Shown here one piece after another: positions 17,806 through 28,236 of a stretch of DNA of 64,000 nt. Numbering within the stretch: position 1 is the stretch's first letter; the number at the start of each line of letters is the position of its first letter. The stretch comes from Paraburkholderia antibiotica (lineage in GTDB: Bacteria; Pseudomonadota; Gammaproteobacteria; Burkholderiales; Burkholderiaceae), in the NCBI RefSeq assembly GCF_012927125.1, contig NZ_JABBFZ010000001.1, forward strand, positions 806,001 to 870,000. The letters run 5' to 3'. The position numbers and the translations under genes were made by a program. The notes beneath the pieces were generated by a model. It did not search any database and had not been told where the DNA came from. It was given only the letters and a program-made list of their open reading frames with translations.

Positions 17806-19767
17806 ATGATCATTGGCTCGCGACGGGTTTCAACCACGGCTGCACCTCGACACAGCGTGATCCATCGACCCTTGCGCGCCGCGCTGGCCGCCACGCTCGC
17901 CACCGCGTTGTCCACCTTGCTGGCCTGCGCGAGTCTGCTGGCCTCGCTGCCCGCGCACGCGGCGCATGCGATCGCGCAATACGGCGAGCCGAAATACCCG
18001 GCGGGCTTCGCGCACTTCGACTACGTGAATCCCGACGCGCCCAAGGGCGGCACGCTGGTGCTCGCGAACCCGAGCCGTCTGACGAGCTTCGACAAGTTCA
18101 ACCCGTTCACGCTGCGCGGCAACGCGGCGCCGGGACTCGAGCTGATGTTCGAGAGCCTCGCGGTCGGCAGCGCCGACGAAGTCGCGACGGTGTACGGGCT
18201 GCTCGCCGACGACATCGTCGTCGCGCCCGATGGCCTGTCGGTCACGTTCCACATCAATCCGCGCGCGCGCTTTTCGAACGGCGACCCCGTCACCGCCGAC
18301 GACGTCAAGTTCTCGCTCGACACGCTGAAAAGCCCGCGGGCCGCGCCGCAATACGCATCGATTTTCAGCGGGATCAAGCGCGCGGTCGTCGTCGATCCGC
18401 GCACGGTGCGCTTCGAGTTCGTCGAGCGCAATCGCGAACTGCCGCTGCTCGCGGGCAGCATGCCGGTGTTCTCGCGCAAGTGGGGCATGAAGCCCGACGG
18501 CAGCCGCATTCCGTTCGACCAGCTCGCGTTCGAAAAGCCGATCGGCAGCGGTCCGTATCTGATCGAGAGCTACGACAACGGCCGCAACATCGCCTTCAAA
18601 CGCGACCCGAATTACTGGGGCGCCGAACTGCCGGTGCGCGTCGGCATGAACAACTTCGACCGCATCGTCTACAAACTGTATGCCGATAACGTCGCGCGGC
18701 TCGAGGCGTTCAAGGCCGGCGAGTACGACGCGCTGGTCGAGTACATCGCGCGCAACTGGGTGCGGCGCGACGTCGGCAAGAAGTTCGACAGCGGTGAGCT
18801 GATCAAGCGCGTCTTCCCGCAGCACAACGGCACCGGCATGCAGGGCTTCATCCTGAACACGCGTCGGCCGCTCTTTCAGGACGTGCGCGTGCGCCGCGCC
18901 CTCGATCTCGCGCTGGACTTCCAGTGGCTGAACCGGCAGCTGTTCTTCAATCAGTACACGCGCATCGACAGCTATTTCGCCAACACCGAATGGCAGGCGA
19001 AGGGGCTGCCGTCGCCGGGCGAACTCGCGCTGCTCGAACCGTTTCGCGGACAACTCGACCCGGCCGTATTCGGCGCGCTGCCGAAGCAGCCCGACACCGA
19101 TCCGCCCGGTTCGCTGCGCGCCAATCTGCTGCAGGCGCGCGATCTGTTGCAGCAGGCCGGCTGGACCTATCGCGACGGCGCGTTGCGCAACGACAAGGGC
19201 GAGCCGTTCCGCTTCGAGATTCTCGACGATTCCGGCTCGGCCGGCGCGATGGAGCCGATTGTCGCGACCTTTACGCGCAATCTGCAGAAGCTCGGCATCA
19301 CCGCGACGTTTCGCGCCGCCGATTACGCGGTCTATCAGAAGCGGCTCGATGCCTTCGATTTCGACGTGACGACGATTCGCATGCCCGACGTGCAGGTACC
19401 CGGTCAGGAGCAGGTCAATCGCTTCGGCAGCAAGGCCGCGGACACGCCCGGTTCGGACAACGCGATCGGCGTGAAGTCGCCGGCGGTCGATGCGGTGCTC
19501 AACGCGCTCGTGCATGCGCAGACGCGCGAGCAGTTGTCCGACGCCGCGCATGCGCTCGACCGTCTGCTGATGCATGGCTACTATGTGGTGCCGCACTGGT
19601 ACAGCGGCACGCATCGGGTCGCGTTCAAGCGCGGACTCGCGTGGCCGAAAACCTTGCCGCTGTACTATGGCGCGGAAGGCTGGATCACGTCGATGTGGTG
19701 GTACGAAGCGCCGGATGCATCGACGCCGGCCGCGGGTAAGGTGCCAAATAAGGCGCCAAAATCGTAG
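17806..19767 (+). CDS. yejA: Oligopeptide ABC importer, periplasmic binding protein (YejA-like)
   Basis: 653 residues from ATG 17806; the frame is open 17 codons further upstream but this start gives the better signal peptide (basic N-terminus, long hydrophobic stretch, cleavage near AHAAHA). The mature protein begins IAQYGEPKYPAGFAHFDYVNPDAPKGG, the hallmark of YejA-type SBP family 5 proteins, and has the usual RFSNGDPVTADDVKFS motif. It binds oligopeptides (microcin C-like in enterics) and delivers them to the YejBE permease encoded next. It opens a four-gene importer operon; the 126-base gap before yejB is the only sizeable spacing. Confidence 0.93.
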   Translation: MIIGSRRVSTTAAPRHSVIHRPLRAALAATLATALSTLLACASLLASLPAHAAHAIAQYGEPKYPAGFAHFDYVNPDAPKGGTLVLANPSRLTSFDKFNPFTLRGNAAPGLELMFESLAVGSADEVATVYGLLADDIVVAPDGLSVTFHINPRARFSNGDPVTADDVKFSLDTLKSPRAAPQYASIFSGIKRAVVVDPRTVRFEFVERNRELPLLAGSMPVFSRKWGMKPDGSRIPFDQLAFEKPIGSGPYLIESYDNGRNIAFKRDPNYWGAELPVRVGMNNFDRIVYKLYADNVARLEAFKAGEYDALVEYIARNWVRRDVGKKFDSGELIKRVFPQHNGTGMQGFILNTRRPLFQDVRVRRALDLALDFQWLNRQLFFNQYTRIDSYFANTEWQAKGLPSPGELALLEPFRGQLDPAVFGALPKQPDTDPPGSLRANLLQARDLLQQAGWTYRDGALRNDKGEPFRFEILDDSGSAGAMEPIVATFTRNLQKLGITATFRAADYAVYQKRLDAFDFDVTTIRMPDVQVPGQEQVNRFGSKAADTPGSDNAIGVKSPAVDAVLNALVHAQTREQLSDAAHALDRLLMHGYYVVPHWYSGTHRVAFKRGLAWPKTLPLYYGAEGWITSMWWYEAPDASTPAAGKVPNKAPKS

Positions 19768-19893
19768 CGATGTTGGCGCACTAAACGACACCGCGCGACA
19801 CCGCGCCGATGCCATGTTGCTGCATAGCCCGCTCATCGACGATTCACGACTAACCCTCGCTCACGCCAACGCCTTCGCACCGGAACACCGCCT

Positions 19894-20931
19894 ATGTGGA
19901 GCTACATCCTCAAACGTCTGCTGCTGATGATCCCGACGCTGCTCGGCGTGCTGACGCTGACTTTCGCCGTGATCCAGTTCGTGCCGGGCGGTCCCGTCGA
20001 ACAGATGCAGCACGAACTGCGCAAGGGCGCCGAAGGCGCGTCGCCGTTCGGCCTGCGCGCGCATAGCGGCGTCGACGCGCAACAGCTCGCGCAACTGAAG
20101 CAGCTGTACGGTTTCGACAAACCGCCGCTCGAACGCTATGTGCTGATGCTCAAGCGTTTCGCGAGCTTCGACCTCGGCCAGAGCTATTTCCGTCATCAGA
20201 GCGTGTGGTCGCTGATCGTCTCGAAGCTGCCGGTGTCGATCAGTATCGGCTTATGGACGTTCTTTCTCACCTATCTGATATCGGTGCCGCTCGGCATTGC
20301 GAAGGCGGTGCGCAACGGCTCGCACTTCGACATCGCGACGAGTCTGATCGTGCTGATCGGCTACGCGATTCCCGGCTTCGTGCTCGGCGTGCTGCTGCTC
20401 GTGCTGTTCGGCGGCGGCACGTTCCTGCAGCTGTTTCCGCTGCGCAACCTCACGTCGGATAACTGGGACCAGCTGAGCGTGGCCGGCAAGATCCTCGACT
20501 ATCTGTGGCATATCACGCTGCCGGTTACCGCGTCGGTGGTCGGCAGCTTCGCGGTCGTCACGATGCTGACCAAGAACGCGTTTCTCGACGAGATCCGCAA
20601 GCAGTACGTGCTGACCGCGCGCGCGAAGGGGTTGTCGGAAAAACGCGTGCTGTGGAAGCACGTGTTCCGCAATGCGCTGCTGCCGCTGATCGTCGGTTTT
20701 CCGGCCGCGTTTATCGGCGCGTTCTTCACCGGCAGTCTGCTGATCGAAACGCTGTTTTCGCTCGACGGCCTCGGGCTGCTGTCGTATGAATCGGTGATGC
20801 GGCGCGACTATCCGGTCGTGCTCGGCACGCTGTATGTGTTCACGCTGATCGGTCTCGTGACCAAGCTGATCTCCGACCTGTGCTACGTGTGGGTCGATCC
20901 CCGCATCCAATTCGAACAACTGGAGCGCTGA
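19894..20931 (+). CDS. yejB: Oligopeptide ABC importer permease YejB
   Basis: 345 residues. Starts MWSYILKRLLLMIPTLLGVLTLTF, the standard N-terminal segment of DppB/YejB permeases, and contains the cytoplasmic coupling loop KNAFLDEIRKQYVLTARAKGLSEKRVLWKHVFRNAL (EAA motif). About six membrane segments. It forms a heterodimer with YejE in the inner membrane. Its stop overlaps the YejE start by one base (TGATG). Confidence 0.94.
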   Translation: MWSYILKRLLLMIPTLLGVLTLTFAVIQFVPGGPVEQMQHELRKGAEGASPFGLRAHSGVDAQQLAQLKQLYGFDKPPLERYVLMLKRFASFDLGQSYFRHQSVWSLIVSKLPVSISIGLWTFFLTYLISVPLGIAKAVRNGSHFDIATSLIVLIGYAIPGFVLGVLLLVLFGGGTFLQLFPLRNLTSDNWDQLSVAGKILDYLWHITLPVTASVVGSFAVVTMLTKNAFLDEIRKQYVLTARAKGLSEKRVLWKHVFRNALLPLIVGFPAAFIGAFFTGSLLIETLFSLDGLGLLSYESVMRRDYPVVLGTLYVFTLIGLVTKLISDLCYVWVDPRIQFEQLER

Positions 20932-22037
20932 TGAATCGAGCCCGCCTTTCCGCCGATGCGGCGGCGCGCACCGAACCCGCGCGCGCGCTGGTGTCGCCGA
21001 CGCCCGCGCGCCGTGTATGGCTGCGCTTTCGCCAGCAGCGGCTTGGCTACTGGAGCCTGATCGTGTTCGTGGTCGCGTTCGCGGCGAGCCTCGCGGCGCC
21101 GCTGTGGTCGAACGACAAACCGCTGGTGGTGCGCTACGACGGCCACCTGTATTTCCCGCTGTTCAAGGACTACGCGGAGACCACCTTCGGCGGCGACTTC
21201 CCGACGCCGGCCGACTATCTCGATCCGTATATCAAGCATCGTTTCGACGCGCCGGGCAACTTCGCGCTGTATCCGCCGAACCGTTACTACTACGACACGC
21301 TGAACTATTTCTCGAAGGTGCCGAATCCGGCGCCGCCGTCGCGCGAGAACTGGCTCGGCACCGACGACCGCGGCCGCGATCTGTTCGCGCGGCTGCTCTA
21401 CGGCTTTCGCGTGTCGGTGGAGTTCGGTCTCGTGCTGACGTTCATCGGCACGATTCTCGGCATTGCGGCGGGTGCCGTGCAAGGTTACTTCGGAGGGCGA
21501 ACCGATATCATCGGGCAGCGGTTGATCGAAATCTGGAGCGCGATGCCCGAGCTGTATCTGCTGATCATCTTCTCGGCGATCTTCGAGCCGGGTTTCATTC
21601 TGCTGATCGTGCTGCTGTCGCTATTCGGCTGGATCGGCCTGTCCGATTACGTGCGCGCGGAATTTTTGCGCAATCGCCAGCAGGACTATGTGCGCGCCGC
21701 GCGCGCGATGGGGCTGTCGAACTGGCAGATCATGTGGCGCCACGTGCTGCCTAACAGCCTGACGCCGGTGATCACGTTTCTGCCGTTCCGCATGAGCGGC
21801 TCGATCCTCGCGCTGACGAGCCTCGACTTTCTCGGTCTCGGCGTGCCGCCGCCGACGCCGAGCCTTGGCGAACTGCTCGCGCAAGGCAAGGCGAATCTCG
21901 ACGCGTGGTGGATCTCGATGTCGACGTTCGGCGTGCTGGTCGCGATGCTATTGCTGCTGACCTTTATGGGCGACGCGCTGCGCAATGCGCTCGACACGCG
22001 CATCTCCGATGCGATGCGCGCGGGAGGCAATCAATGA
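20931..22037 (+). CDS. yejE: Oligopeptide ABC importer permease YejE
   Basis: 368 residues from ATG 20931. One membrane segment near residues 45-65 (LGYWSLIVFVVAFAASLAAPL), a periplasmic stretch with YFPLFKDYAETTFGGDFPTPADY typical of YejE, then NWLGTDDRGRDLFARLLYG and the DppC-like core with the EAA loop YVRAARAMGLSNWQIMWRHVLPN. It partners YejB. The stop overlaps yejF (ATGA), so the operon is translationally coupled. Confidence 0.94.
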   Translation: MNRARLSADAAARTEPARALVSPTPARRVWLRFRQQRLGYWSLIVFVVAFAASLAAPLWSNDKPLVVRYDGHLYFPLFKDYAETTFGGDFPTPADYLDPYIKHRFDAPGNFALYPPNRYYYDTLNYFSKVPNPAPPSRENWLGTDDRGRDLFARLLYGFRVSVEFGLVLTFIGTILGIAAGAVQGYFGGRTDIIGQRLIEIWSAMPELYLLIIFSAIFEPGFILLIVLLSLFGWIGLSDYVRAEFLRNRQQDYVRAARAMGLSNWQIMWRHVLPNSLTPVITFLPFRMSGSILALTSLDFLGLGVPPPTPSLGELLAQGKANLDAWWISMSTFGVLVAMLLLLTFMGDALRNALDTRISDAMRAGGNQ

Positions 22038-23683
22038 GCGCGGCATCGCATATCACGCAGACGAATCAGCCGAAACAACAGCGTACGGACGCGCCGCTGC
22101 TCGAACTCGACCACCTGCACGTCACGTTCGGCGACACGGTCGCGGTGAACGACGTTTCGCTCGCGATCGCGCGCGGCGAGCGGGTCGCGCTGGTCGGCGA
22201 ATCCGGCTCGGGCAAGAGCGTGACCGCGCTGTCGGTGCTGCGCCTGCTCAGCGATGCGCAGGTGAGCGGTGCGATCCGCTTCGACGGCGAGGATCTGCTC
22301 GCGAAGAGCGAACGACAGATGCGCGGCCTGCGCGGCTCGGACATCGCGATGATCTTCCAGGAGCCGATGACCGCGCTCAACCCGCTGTATACAGTCGGCG
22401 ACCAGATTGCCGAGACCATCGTCACGCACGACGGCGTGAGCGTGCACGAAGCGGCGAAGCGCGCGGTCGAATTGCTCGCGCGCACCGGCATCACCGAGCC
22501 GGGCCAGCGCGTGAACAGCTATCCGCATCAGCTGTCGGGCGGCCAGCGCCAGCGCGCGATGATCGCGATGGCGCTCGCGTGCCGGCCGCGTCTGTTGCTC
22601 GCCGACGAACCGACCACCGCGCTCGACGTGACGATCCGCGCGCAGATCGTCGAGTTGCTGCTCGAACTGCAGCGCGACGAAGCGCAAAAGCGCGGCATGG
22701 CGGTGCTGCTGATCACGCACGACCTGAATCTGGTACGCCACTTCGCGCAGCGCGTCGCGGTGATGGAGCGCGGCGTGCTGGTCGAGACCGGGCTGGTCGA
22801 ACAGGTGTTCGAGACGCCGAGCCATCCTTATACGCAGCGCCTGCTCGCGAGCCGGCCACAGCGTACGGTCGTGCCGGTGCTGCCGATTGCTCCGGTATTG
22901 CTCGAAGCGCGCGATGTGTCGGTGGACTTCAGGACGAAGCTGCCGGGCCTGCGCGGCTGGTTCAACGCGGGGCGGTTTCGCGCGGTCGAACAGGCGAGCG
23001 TGTCGGTGCGGCAGGGCGAGACGCTCGGCATCGTCGGCGAATCGGGCTCGGGCAAGTCGACGCTCGCGATGGCGTTGCTCGGTCTGCAACGCATCGCGCA
23101 CGGCGAGATCGAGTTTCAGGGCAGGGCGCTCGGCAGCTATCGCGGCACCGAAAAGACCGCGTTGCGCTCGAACATGCAGGTCGTCTTTCAGGATCCTTTT
23201 AGTTCACTTTCGCCGCGGCAGACGATCGAACGGATCGTCGGCGAGGGGCTCGCGCTGCATCGGCCGCAGATGAGCCGCGAGGCGCGCCGCGACAAGGTGC
23301 TCGCGGTGCTGCGCGAAGTCGGCATCGACCGGACCGCGCTGTATCGCTATCCGCACGAGTTTTCCGGCGGCCAGCGTCAGCGCATCGCGATCGCCCGCGC
23401 GCTGGTGCTGGAGCCGCGCGTGCTGATCCTCGACGAACCGACCAGCGCGCTCGACGTATCGATCCAGCAGCAGGTGCTCAAACTGCTGACCGGTTTGCAG
23501 CACAAATACAATCTCGGCTTCGTATTTATTAGCCACGACCTGGAGGTGATCGGGGCGATGGCGCACCGTGTCGTGGTGATGCAAAACGGATCGATCGTCG
23601 AAGCCGGGGAGGTCGAGAAGATTTTTGCGATGCCGTCGCATCCTTACACACGAAAGCTGCTGAAAGCGGCGCTTGATCGTTGA
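22034..23683 (+). CDS. yejF: Oligopeptide ABC importer, fused double ATPase YejF
   Basis: 549 residues from ATG 22034, preceded by GGGAGG (22022-22027) and overlapping yejE by four bases. Two complete nucleotide-binding domains in one chain, each with Walker A (GESGSGKS), signature ([15 protein letters not shown] and [15 protein letters not shown]) and Walker B ([12 protein letters not shown] and [11 protein letters not shown]). The dipeptide-family motif SHPYT follows each. It energises the YejBE channel. After the stop, CACCCA/TGGGTG and a T-rich stretch (23689-23730) may act as a weak terminator. Confidence 0.95.
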   Translation: MSAASHITQTNQPKQQRTDAPLLELDHLHVTFGDTVAVNDVSLAIARGERVALVGESGSGKSVTALSVLRLLSDAQVSGAIRFDGEDLLAKSERQMRGLRGSDIAMIFQEPMTALNPLYTVGDQIAETIVTHDGVSVHEAAKRAVELLARTGITEPGQRVNSYPHQLSGGQRQRAMIAMALACRPRLLLADEPTTALDVTIRAQIVELLLELQRDEAQKRGMAVLLITHDLNLVRHFAQRVAVMERGVLVETGLVEQVFETPSHPYTQRLLASRPQRTVVPVLPIAPVLLEARDVSVDFRTKLPGLRGWFNAGRFRAVEQASVSVRQGETLGIVGESGSGKSTLAMALLGLQRIAHGEIEFQGRALGSYRGTEKTALRSNMQVVFQDPFSSLSPRQTIERIVGEGLALHRPQMSREARRDKVLAVLREVGIDRTALYRYPHEFSGGQRQRIAIARALVLEPRVLILDEPTSALDVSIQQQVLKLLTGLQHKYNLGFVFISHDLEVIGAMAHRVVVMQNGSIVEAGEVEKIFAMPSHPYTRKLLKAALDR

Positions 23684-23820
23684 TTTTTCACCCATTCACC
23701 AATTGGGTGCTCATCTCGATTGATTTTTTCTATTCCTTTTGACACACAAATACTTACTGGCTAGTATCGAGCAAACTTTTTTTCGCAGTCCACTGATTTT
23801 CAGGCAAAAACTTCCGACCA

Positions 23821-24486
23821 ATGCAGCACAGAACCCTTACCCAGGCTTGCACGCGCGTCGTCGCCGGGATGTTCATTGGCGTCTTGATGGCAGCAGCTCC
23901 CGGCGCGTTCGCCGACGAAGTAAGCAGTTTCAATCAAAATGCCTCGTATTCGACCAACTCCGGGTCGAATTCTCTCTCCCTCTCCACTGCCCAAACCCCG
24001 GCTGCCGACAGCGATAGCGGCGGCGCGAGGTCGTTTCTTTCCGGCATGGCCGGCAAGGCTGGCGACGTGGTGGTCGGCGCGCTGAACATGATTGGCGTGC
24101 GCTACCGGTGGGGCGGTAATACGCCGGATTCCGGGCTCGATTGCAGCGGTTTCGTGCGCTACGTGTTCCAGGACACGCTGGGCCTCGCGCTGCCGCGTCG
24201 CGCTGAGGAAATGAGCCGGATGGGCGAGAAGGTGCGCGTGAGCGAGCTGAAGCCGGGCGATCTGGTCTTTTTCAATACGATGCGCCGTACGTTCTCGCAC
24301 GTTGGCATCTATATCGGCGACAACAAGTTCGTGCACTCGCCGTCCACGGGCAGCACGATCCGCGTCGACGACATGGATGACGGCTACTGGGAAAAGCGTT
24401 TCACCGGCGCGCGCCGGATCGAGGCCTCGTATCAGGCCGACGATCTGCGCAAGCGCGTGAACGCGACGATCGGCGGGAATAACTGA
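23821..24486 (+). CDS. NlpC/P60 family peptidoglycan endopeptidase
   Basis: 221 residues. Signal peptide ending AAAPGAFADE, a Ser/Asn-rich linker to about residue 65, then an NlpC/P60 catalytic domain: Cys108 in DCSGFVRYVF, His160 in SHVGIYIGD and His172 in FVHSPS form the triad. The domain YRWGGNTPDSGLDCSG is typical of gamma-D-glutamyl-meso-DAP peptidases. It acts on peptidoglycan in the periplasm. It has its own terminator and sits after the yej importer, which could take up the released peptides; that link is inference. Confidence 0.92.
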   Translation: MQHRTLTQACTRVVAGMFIGVLMAAAPGAFADEVSSFNQNASYSTNSGSNSLSLSTAQTPAADSDSGGARSFLSGMAGKAGDVVVGALNMIGVRYRWGGNTPDSGLDCSGFVRYVFQDTLGLALPRRAEEMSRMGEKVRVSELKPGDLVFFNTMRRTFSHVGIYIGDNKFVHSPSTGSTIRVDDMDDGYWEKRFTGARRIEASYQADDLRKRVNATIGGNN

Positions 24487-24514
24487 TTCCGGTCTGATAT
24501 CGCGACGCGATAGC

Positions 24515-24551
24515 GACAAAAAAAGCCTGCTTCATCGAAGCAGGCTTTTTG
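24515..24551. terminator. Bidirectional rho-independent terminator
   Basis: Perfect stem AAAGCCTGCTTC / GAAGCAGGCTTT with a 3-base loop, A-run on the left and T-run on the right. It can end both the NlpC/P60 gene (+) and the patatin gene (-), which converge here. Confidence 0.92.
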
Positions 24552-24696
24552 TATTGGGCGTCCGTATTTTTGCGATGCGGATGCGGTGTGACGTGGTGTG
24601 AAGTGACCGTGGGCTGCCGCAGCGAAAATACCACAGCGACACAGCAGGAAACGCAGCACCATGCGCACGCGGCCCGTTTCCCGTCGCCTGAGCGAC

Positions 24697-25665
24697 TTAC
24701 GCCCCCATCCGCCGCGCGGTCAGCTTGCGCTGCAACTCCGGCATCATCCGCGCGACCGCTTCCTCGCCGGCGAGAATCGCCGCATTGCGCTGCGAGAAGT
24801 CGCTGCCGCTCATCGCCGCGAGATTCGGCCGGATCACGACGTCGGCGTACTTGTCGAGCTCGTAGGCCTTGATGGTCTGGCCCATGATCGTGAAGGTCTG
24901 CATCAGCACGTCGAACGAACTGCTGGTCACGCCGGTTTCCGGGCGCTGCGAGATATCGACCGCGATCACGAAATCCGCGCCCATCTTGCGCGCGAACGAG
25001 GCCGGCACCGGGCTCACGAGACCGCCATCCACATACTCGTGGCCGCCGATCTTCACCGGCTCGAAAATCGACGGCACGCTGCACGACGCGCGCACCGCAA
25101 TGCCGGTATTACCGCGCTGGAACAGGATCGGCTGACCGGTTTGCAGGTCGGTCGCGACGACGCCGAGCGGCTTGGCCATTTTCTCGATCGGACGGTTGCT
25201 CAGCGTGGTGTTCAGATAGTTTTGCAGCGCCACGCCTTGCAGCAGGCCGCGCGTGCGGAACGGCATTGCCCAGTCGCTGATCGAGGCTTCGTCCATCGAA
25301 AGCGCGAGCTTGTTCAGCGCGAAGCCGTTCATGCCCGACGCGTACAGCGCGCCGACCACGGAGCCCGCGCTGGTACCGACGACGAGATCGATCTGGATGT
25401 TGCGCGCCTCGAGCGCCTTGATCACGCCGATGTGCGCGAAGCCGCGCGCGGCGCCGCCGCCGAGCGCGAGCGCGACGCGCACCGGCTTCTGCGGCGCTTT
25501 TTCAGGCGGAGGCGTGGTGGGCGTGGCCGTGATCGGCGCGCCGTCGAGTTTGCCGCCGGTCGTGGTGCAGGCGGCGAGCATCGCGGAGGCGGCGGCCAGC
25601 GAGAAGTGGCGGCGGCTCAAACGGGGGGATGAGCCGGGTGACGAGGGTGGTGACGAGGGTTTCAA
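24697..25665 (-). CDS. Patatin-like phospholipase, lipoprotein with possible Tat signal (RssA-like)
   Basis: 322 residues from a TTG at 25665; GGAG lies six bases upstream on the minus strand, and earlier in-frame ATGs (25821/25824) would add a long arginine-rich non-signal stretch. The N-terminus carries SRRHFSLAAASAMLAAC, which combines a twin-arginine-like motif with a lipobox (LAAC). The patatin domain has the oxyanion loop LGGGAARGFAHIG, the nucleophile GTSAG (Ser99) and the catalytic DGG (Asp213), so it should be an active serine hydrolase or phospholipase anchored in a membrane. A Ser/Pro repeat (SSPPSSPGSSP) precedes the signal. Standing alone, its substrate is unknown. Confidence 0.85.
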   Translation of the reverse strand: MKPSSPPSSPGSSPRLSRRHFSLAAASAMLAACTTTGGKLDGAPITATPTTPPPEKAPQKPVRVALALGGGAARGFAHIGVIKALEARNIQIDLVVGTSAGSVVGALYASGMNGFALNKLALSMDEASISDWAMPFRTRGLLQGVALQNYLNTTLSNRPIEKMAKPLGVVATDLQTGQPILFQRGNTGIAVRASCSVPSIFEPVKIGGHEYVDGGLVSPVPASFARKMGADFVIAVDISQRPETGVTSSSFDVLMQTFTIMGQTIKAYELDKYADVVIRPNLAAMSGSDFSQRNAAILAGEEAVARMMPELQRKLTARRMGA

Positions 25666-26332
25666 CGAATTCTCCAGCAACGGCGCGGGCGACGCAGTCG
25701 GCGTCGCGCGGACCGCGATCAGGCCGAGGTCAAACGAAACGGATCGCCGGCGGCGATTCCGCGCGCCGGGGCCGGTGTCCGGTCGAGGTTCGACCCGAGC
25801 CTTGCCGCAGCGCGCGCACATCATAAAGCAAAGGTTCGGCTCGCACGCCCGGCTGTAATGAAACGTTGCAGAGGAAGTATTCGATACGGCCGGAGCCCGT
25901 GCGACGCTTTTGCGAGACGATTGCGCGGCTCGGCACGTGCGTAGGCATGGGCTCGGCCCTATGCGATAAAGCATGAGCGTCGTGAAGCTGCTCGTCCCGC
26001 TTGCGTGCCGGTCGCGGCAGATGTGCTCCAGCGTGTGCGTCCGGAGTTTGCGGCAATTCGTCGTGCCGGAATGAGCAGGCGAGTGCCGTCGATGCGCTCC
26101 TGCCGTCTCTCGTCGATGCCGCGCCAGCATCGTTTGTCGATGCGTCCCAAGCCATTGTCCCAGGCCATTCGGACGAGGGCGGCAACCCGCGTGCGAAAGG
26201 TATAATTCGGCTCTTGCACTTATTTCCCTCGTGTCCATGCGCGGCCTCGCGCGCAGCATGGGCACGCTTCGCTGCCGCGCTTCGCGGACCTGTCGGTCCG
26301 GGCGCCGGCGCCTGTTTTCCGAGTAACCGCTA
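25666..26332. other. Intergenic region upstream of gltX and the patatin gene
   Basis: About 670 bases between divergent genes. Open frames exist on both strands, but none has a ribosome-binding site, recognisable protein or plausible composition. A TATAAT box at 26201-26206 could be the -10 of a gltX promoter, although no good -35 lies 16-18 bases before it. I see nothing else. Confidence 0.4.
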
Positions 26333-27742
26333 ATGACCACCTCCGTTCGTACCCGTTTCGCACCGAGTCCCACCGGCTTCATCCACCTGGGCAACATCCG
26401 CTCCGCGCTGTATCCGTGGGCGTTCGCGCGCAAGATGAAAGGGACCTTCGTGCTGCGGGTCGAGGACACCGACCTCGAGCGCTCGTCGACCGAATCGGTC
26501 GACGCGATTCTCGAAGGCATGGCATGGCTCGGCCTCGATTACGACGAAGGCCCGTTCTACCAGATGCAGCGAATGGACCGTTATCGCGAAGTGCTCAAGC
26601 AGATGCAGGACGCGGGGCTCGTCTACCCGTGCTACATGTCGACCGAAGAACTCGACGCACTGCGCGAGCGCCAGCGCGAAGCGGGCGAAAAGCCGCGTTA
26701 CGACGGCACGTGGCGCCCGGAGCCGGGCAAGGTGCTGCCGCAGCCGCCCGAAGGCGTGAAGCCGGTGCTGCGCTTTCGCAATCCGTTCTCCGGCGTAGTC
26801 GCATGGGACGACGCGGTCAAAGGCCGGATCGAAATCTCGAACGAAGAACTCGACGACCTCGTGATCGCGCGCCCGGACGGCACGCCGACGTATAACTTCT
26901 GCGTGGTCGTCGACGATCTCGACATGCGCATTACGCACGTGATTCGCGGCGACGATCACGTGAACAACACACCGCGCCAGATCAACATCCTGCGTGCGCT
27001 CGGCGGCGAGCCGCCGGTTTATGCGCACCTGCCGACCGTGCTGAACGAGCAGGGCGAGAAGATGAGCAAGCGCCACGGCGCGATGAGCGTGATGGGTTAT
27101 CGCGACGCGGGCTTCCTGCCGGAAGCGGTCGTCAACTATCTGGCGCGCCTCGGCTGGTCGCATGGCGACGCGGAGATTTTCACGCGCGAGCAGTTCGTCG
27201 AATGGTTCGACCTCGAGCATCTCGGCAAGTCGCCGGCGCAGTATGACCACGACAAGCTGAACTGGCTCAACGCGCACTACATCAAGGAAGCGGACAACGC
27301 GCGCCTCGCCGAACTGGCGAAGCCGTTCTTTGCCGAGCTCGACATCGACGCGGCCACGCTCGCACAAGGCGCGGATCTGGTAGCGGTGGTGGGCCTGATG
27401 AAGGATCGCGCGTCGACGGTGAAGGAGATCGCGCAGAACGCCGCGATGTTCTATCGCACGCCGGCACCGGATGCCGAGTCGATTGCGCAGCACGTGACCG
27501 ATGCGGTTCGTCCGGCGCTCGCCGAACTGGCCGCCGCGCTGAAGACGGTGGAGTGGAGCAAGGAAGCGATCGCTGCCGCATTGAAGGCGACGCTCGGCGC
27601 GCACAAGCTGAAGATGCCGCAACTGGCTATGCCGGTGCGTCTGCTGGTGGCGGGCACGACGCATACGCCGTCGATCGACAGCGTGCTGATGCTGTTCGGT
27701 CGCGATGTCGTGGTTAGCCGGATCGAAAAAGCGCTCGGCTAA
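26333..27742 (+). CDS. gltX: Glutamyl-tRNA synthetase
   Basis: 469 residues, normal for bacterial GluRS. Class I signatures: [14 protein letters not shown] (HIGH-type motif) near the N-terminus and GEKMSKRHG (KMSKS motif) near residue 245. The DTDLERS and [12 protein letters not shown] motifs are also conserved. It charges tRNA-Glu in the cytoplasm; two tRNA-Glu genes lie just downstream. An inverted repeat follows the stop. Confidence 0.97.
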   Translation: MTTSVRTRFAPSPTGFIHLGNIRSALYPWAFARKMKGTFVLRVEDTDLERSSTESVDAILEGMAWLGLDYDEGPFYQMQRMDRYREVLKQMQDAGLVYPCYMSTEELDALRERQREAGEKPRYDGTWRPEPGKVLPQPPEGVKPVLRFRNPFSGVVAWDDAVKGRIEISNEELDDLVIARPDGTPTYNFCVVVDDLDMRITHVIRGDDHVNNTPRQINILRALGGEPPVYAHLPTVLNEQGEKMSKRHGAMSVMGYRDAGFLPEAVVNYLARLGWSHGDAEIFTREQFVEWFDLEHLGKSPAQYDHDKLNWLNAHYIKEADNARLAELAKPFFAELDIDAATLAQGADLVAVVGLMKDRASTVKEIAQNAAMFYRTPAPDAESIAQHVTDAVRPALAELAAALKTVEWSKEAIAAALKATLGAHKLKMPQLAMPVRLLVAGTTHTPSIDSVLMLFGRDVVVSRIEKALG

Positions 27743-27762
27743 CCGGAGCATTCTGGAGTGCG

Positions 27763-27801
27763 CTCATGCGTGTGTTGATAGATGATTCACGCACGCATGA
27801 G
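27763..27801 (+). terminator. Inverted repeat after gltX
   Basis: Perfect 10-bp arms CTCATGCGTG (27763-27772) and CACGCATGAG (27792-27801) around a 19-base loop. There is no T-run, so termination is only suggested. Confidence 0.4.
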
Positions 27802-27851
27802 AGGGTTTGCGTGTGGTCTGAAAAAATTCGCATGTAATTGCTCAAAGGGTA

Positions 27852-27880
27852 TTTACAAAGCGCAAATCGCCCTCTAGAAT
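27852..27880 (+). promoter_or_regulatory. Sigma-70 promoter of tRNA-Ala
   Basis: TTTACA (27852-27857) and TAGAAT (27875-27880) separated by 17 bases, with the tRNA starting 20 bases later. Confidence 0.75.
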
Positions 27881-27900
27881 CTCGTTTCTCTGATGTGCAC

Positions 27901-27976
<76 letters not shown>

Positions 27977-28025
27977 ACAGCAGAGTAAAGTGGTTGCGAA
28001 GTCTGGAAGTTGTAGTAAAAAAGAC

Positions 28026-28054
28026 TTCACAAATCACTAAAATGTAGTTAAAAT
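28026..28054 (+). promoter_or_regulatory. Sigma-70 promoter of the tRNA-Glu/Asp cluster
   Basis: TTCACA (28026-28031), a 17-base spacer and TAAAAT (28049-28054), about 105 bases before the first tRNA-Glu. The leader between them would be removed during processing. Confidence 0.65.
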
Positions 28055-28160
28055 AGCGGTCTTCGCAGTTGGCGGTAAAACAACTCAGCGAATTAACTGA
28101 AAAGTTAGCGCAAAGTTGAAATAAGTCAGAAGCGAATAAAGACGGATCTGAAAAGATTTT

Positions 28161-28236
28161 GTCCCCTTCGTCTAGAGGCCTAGGACATCACCCTTTCACG
28201 GTGAGTACAGGGGTTCGAATCCCCTAGGGGACGCCA
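28161..28236 (+). tRNA. tRNA-Glu (anticodon TTC), copy 1
   Basis: 76 bases with encoded CCA. Acceptor GTCCCCT pairs with AGGGGAC; anticodon loop CTTTCAC; T-loop TTCGAAT. Identical to the copy at 28477. Confidence 0.97.

Noticed and set aside
26001..26333. A + strand frame of 110 codons before gltX.
   Set aside because: Cys/Arg/Ala-rich, no ribosome-binding site and its end overlaps the gltX start; looks like a chance frame.
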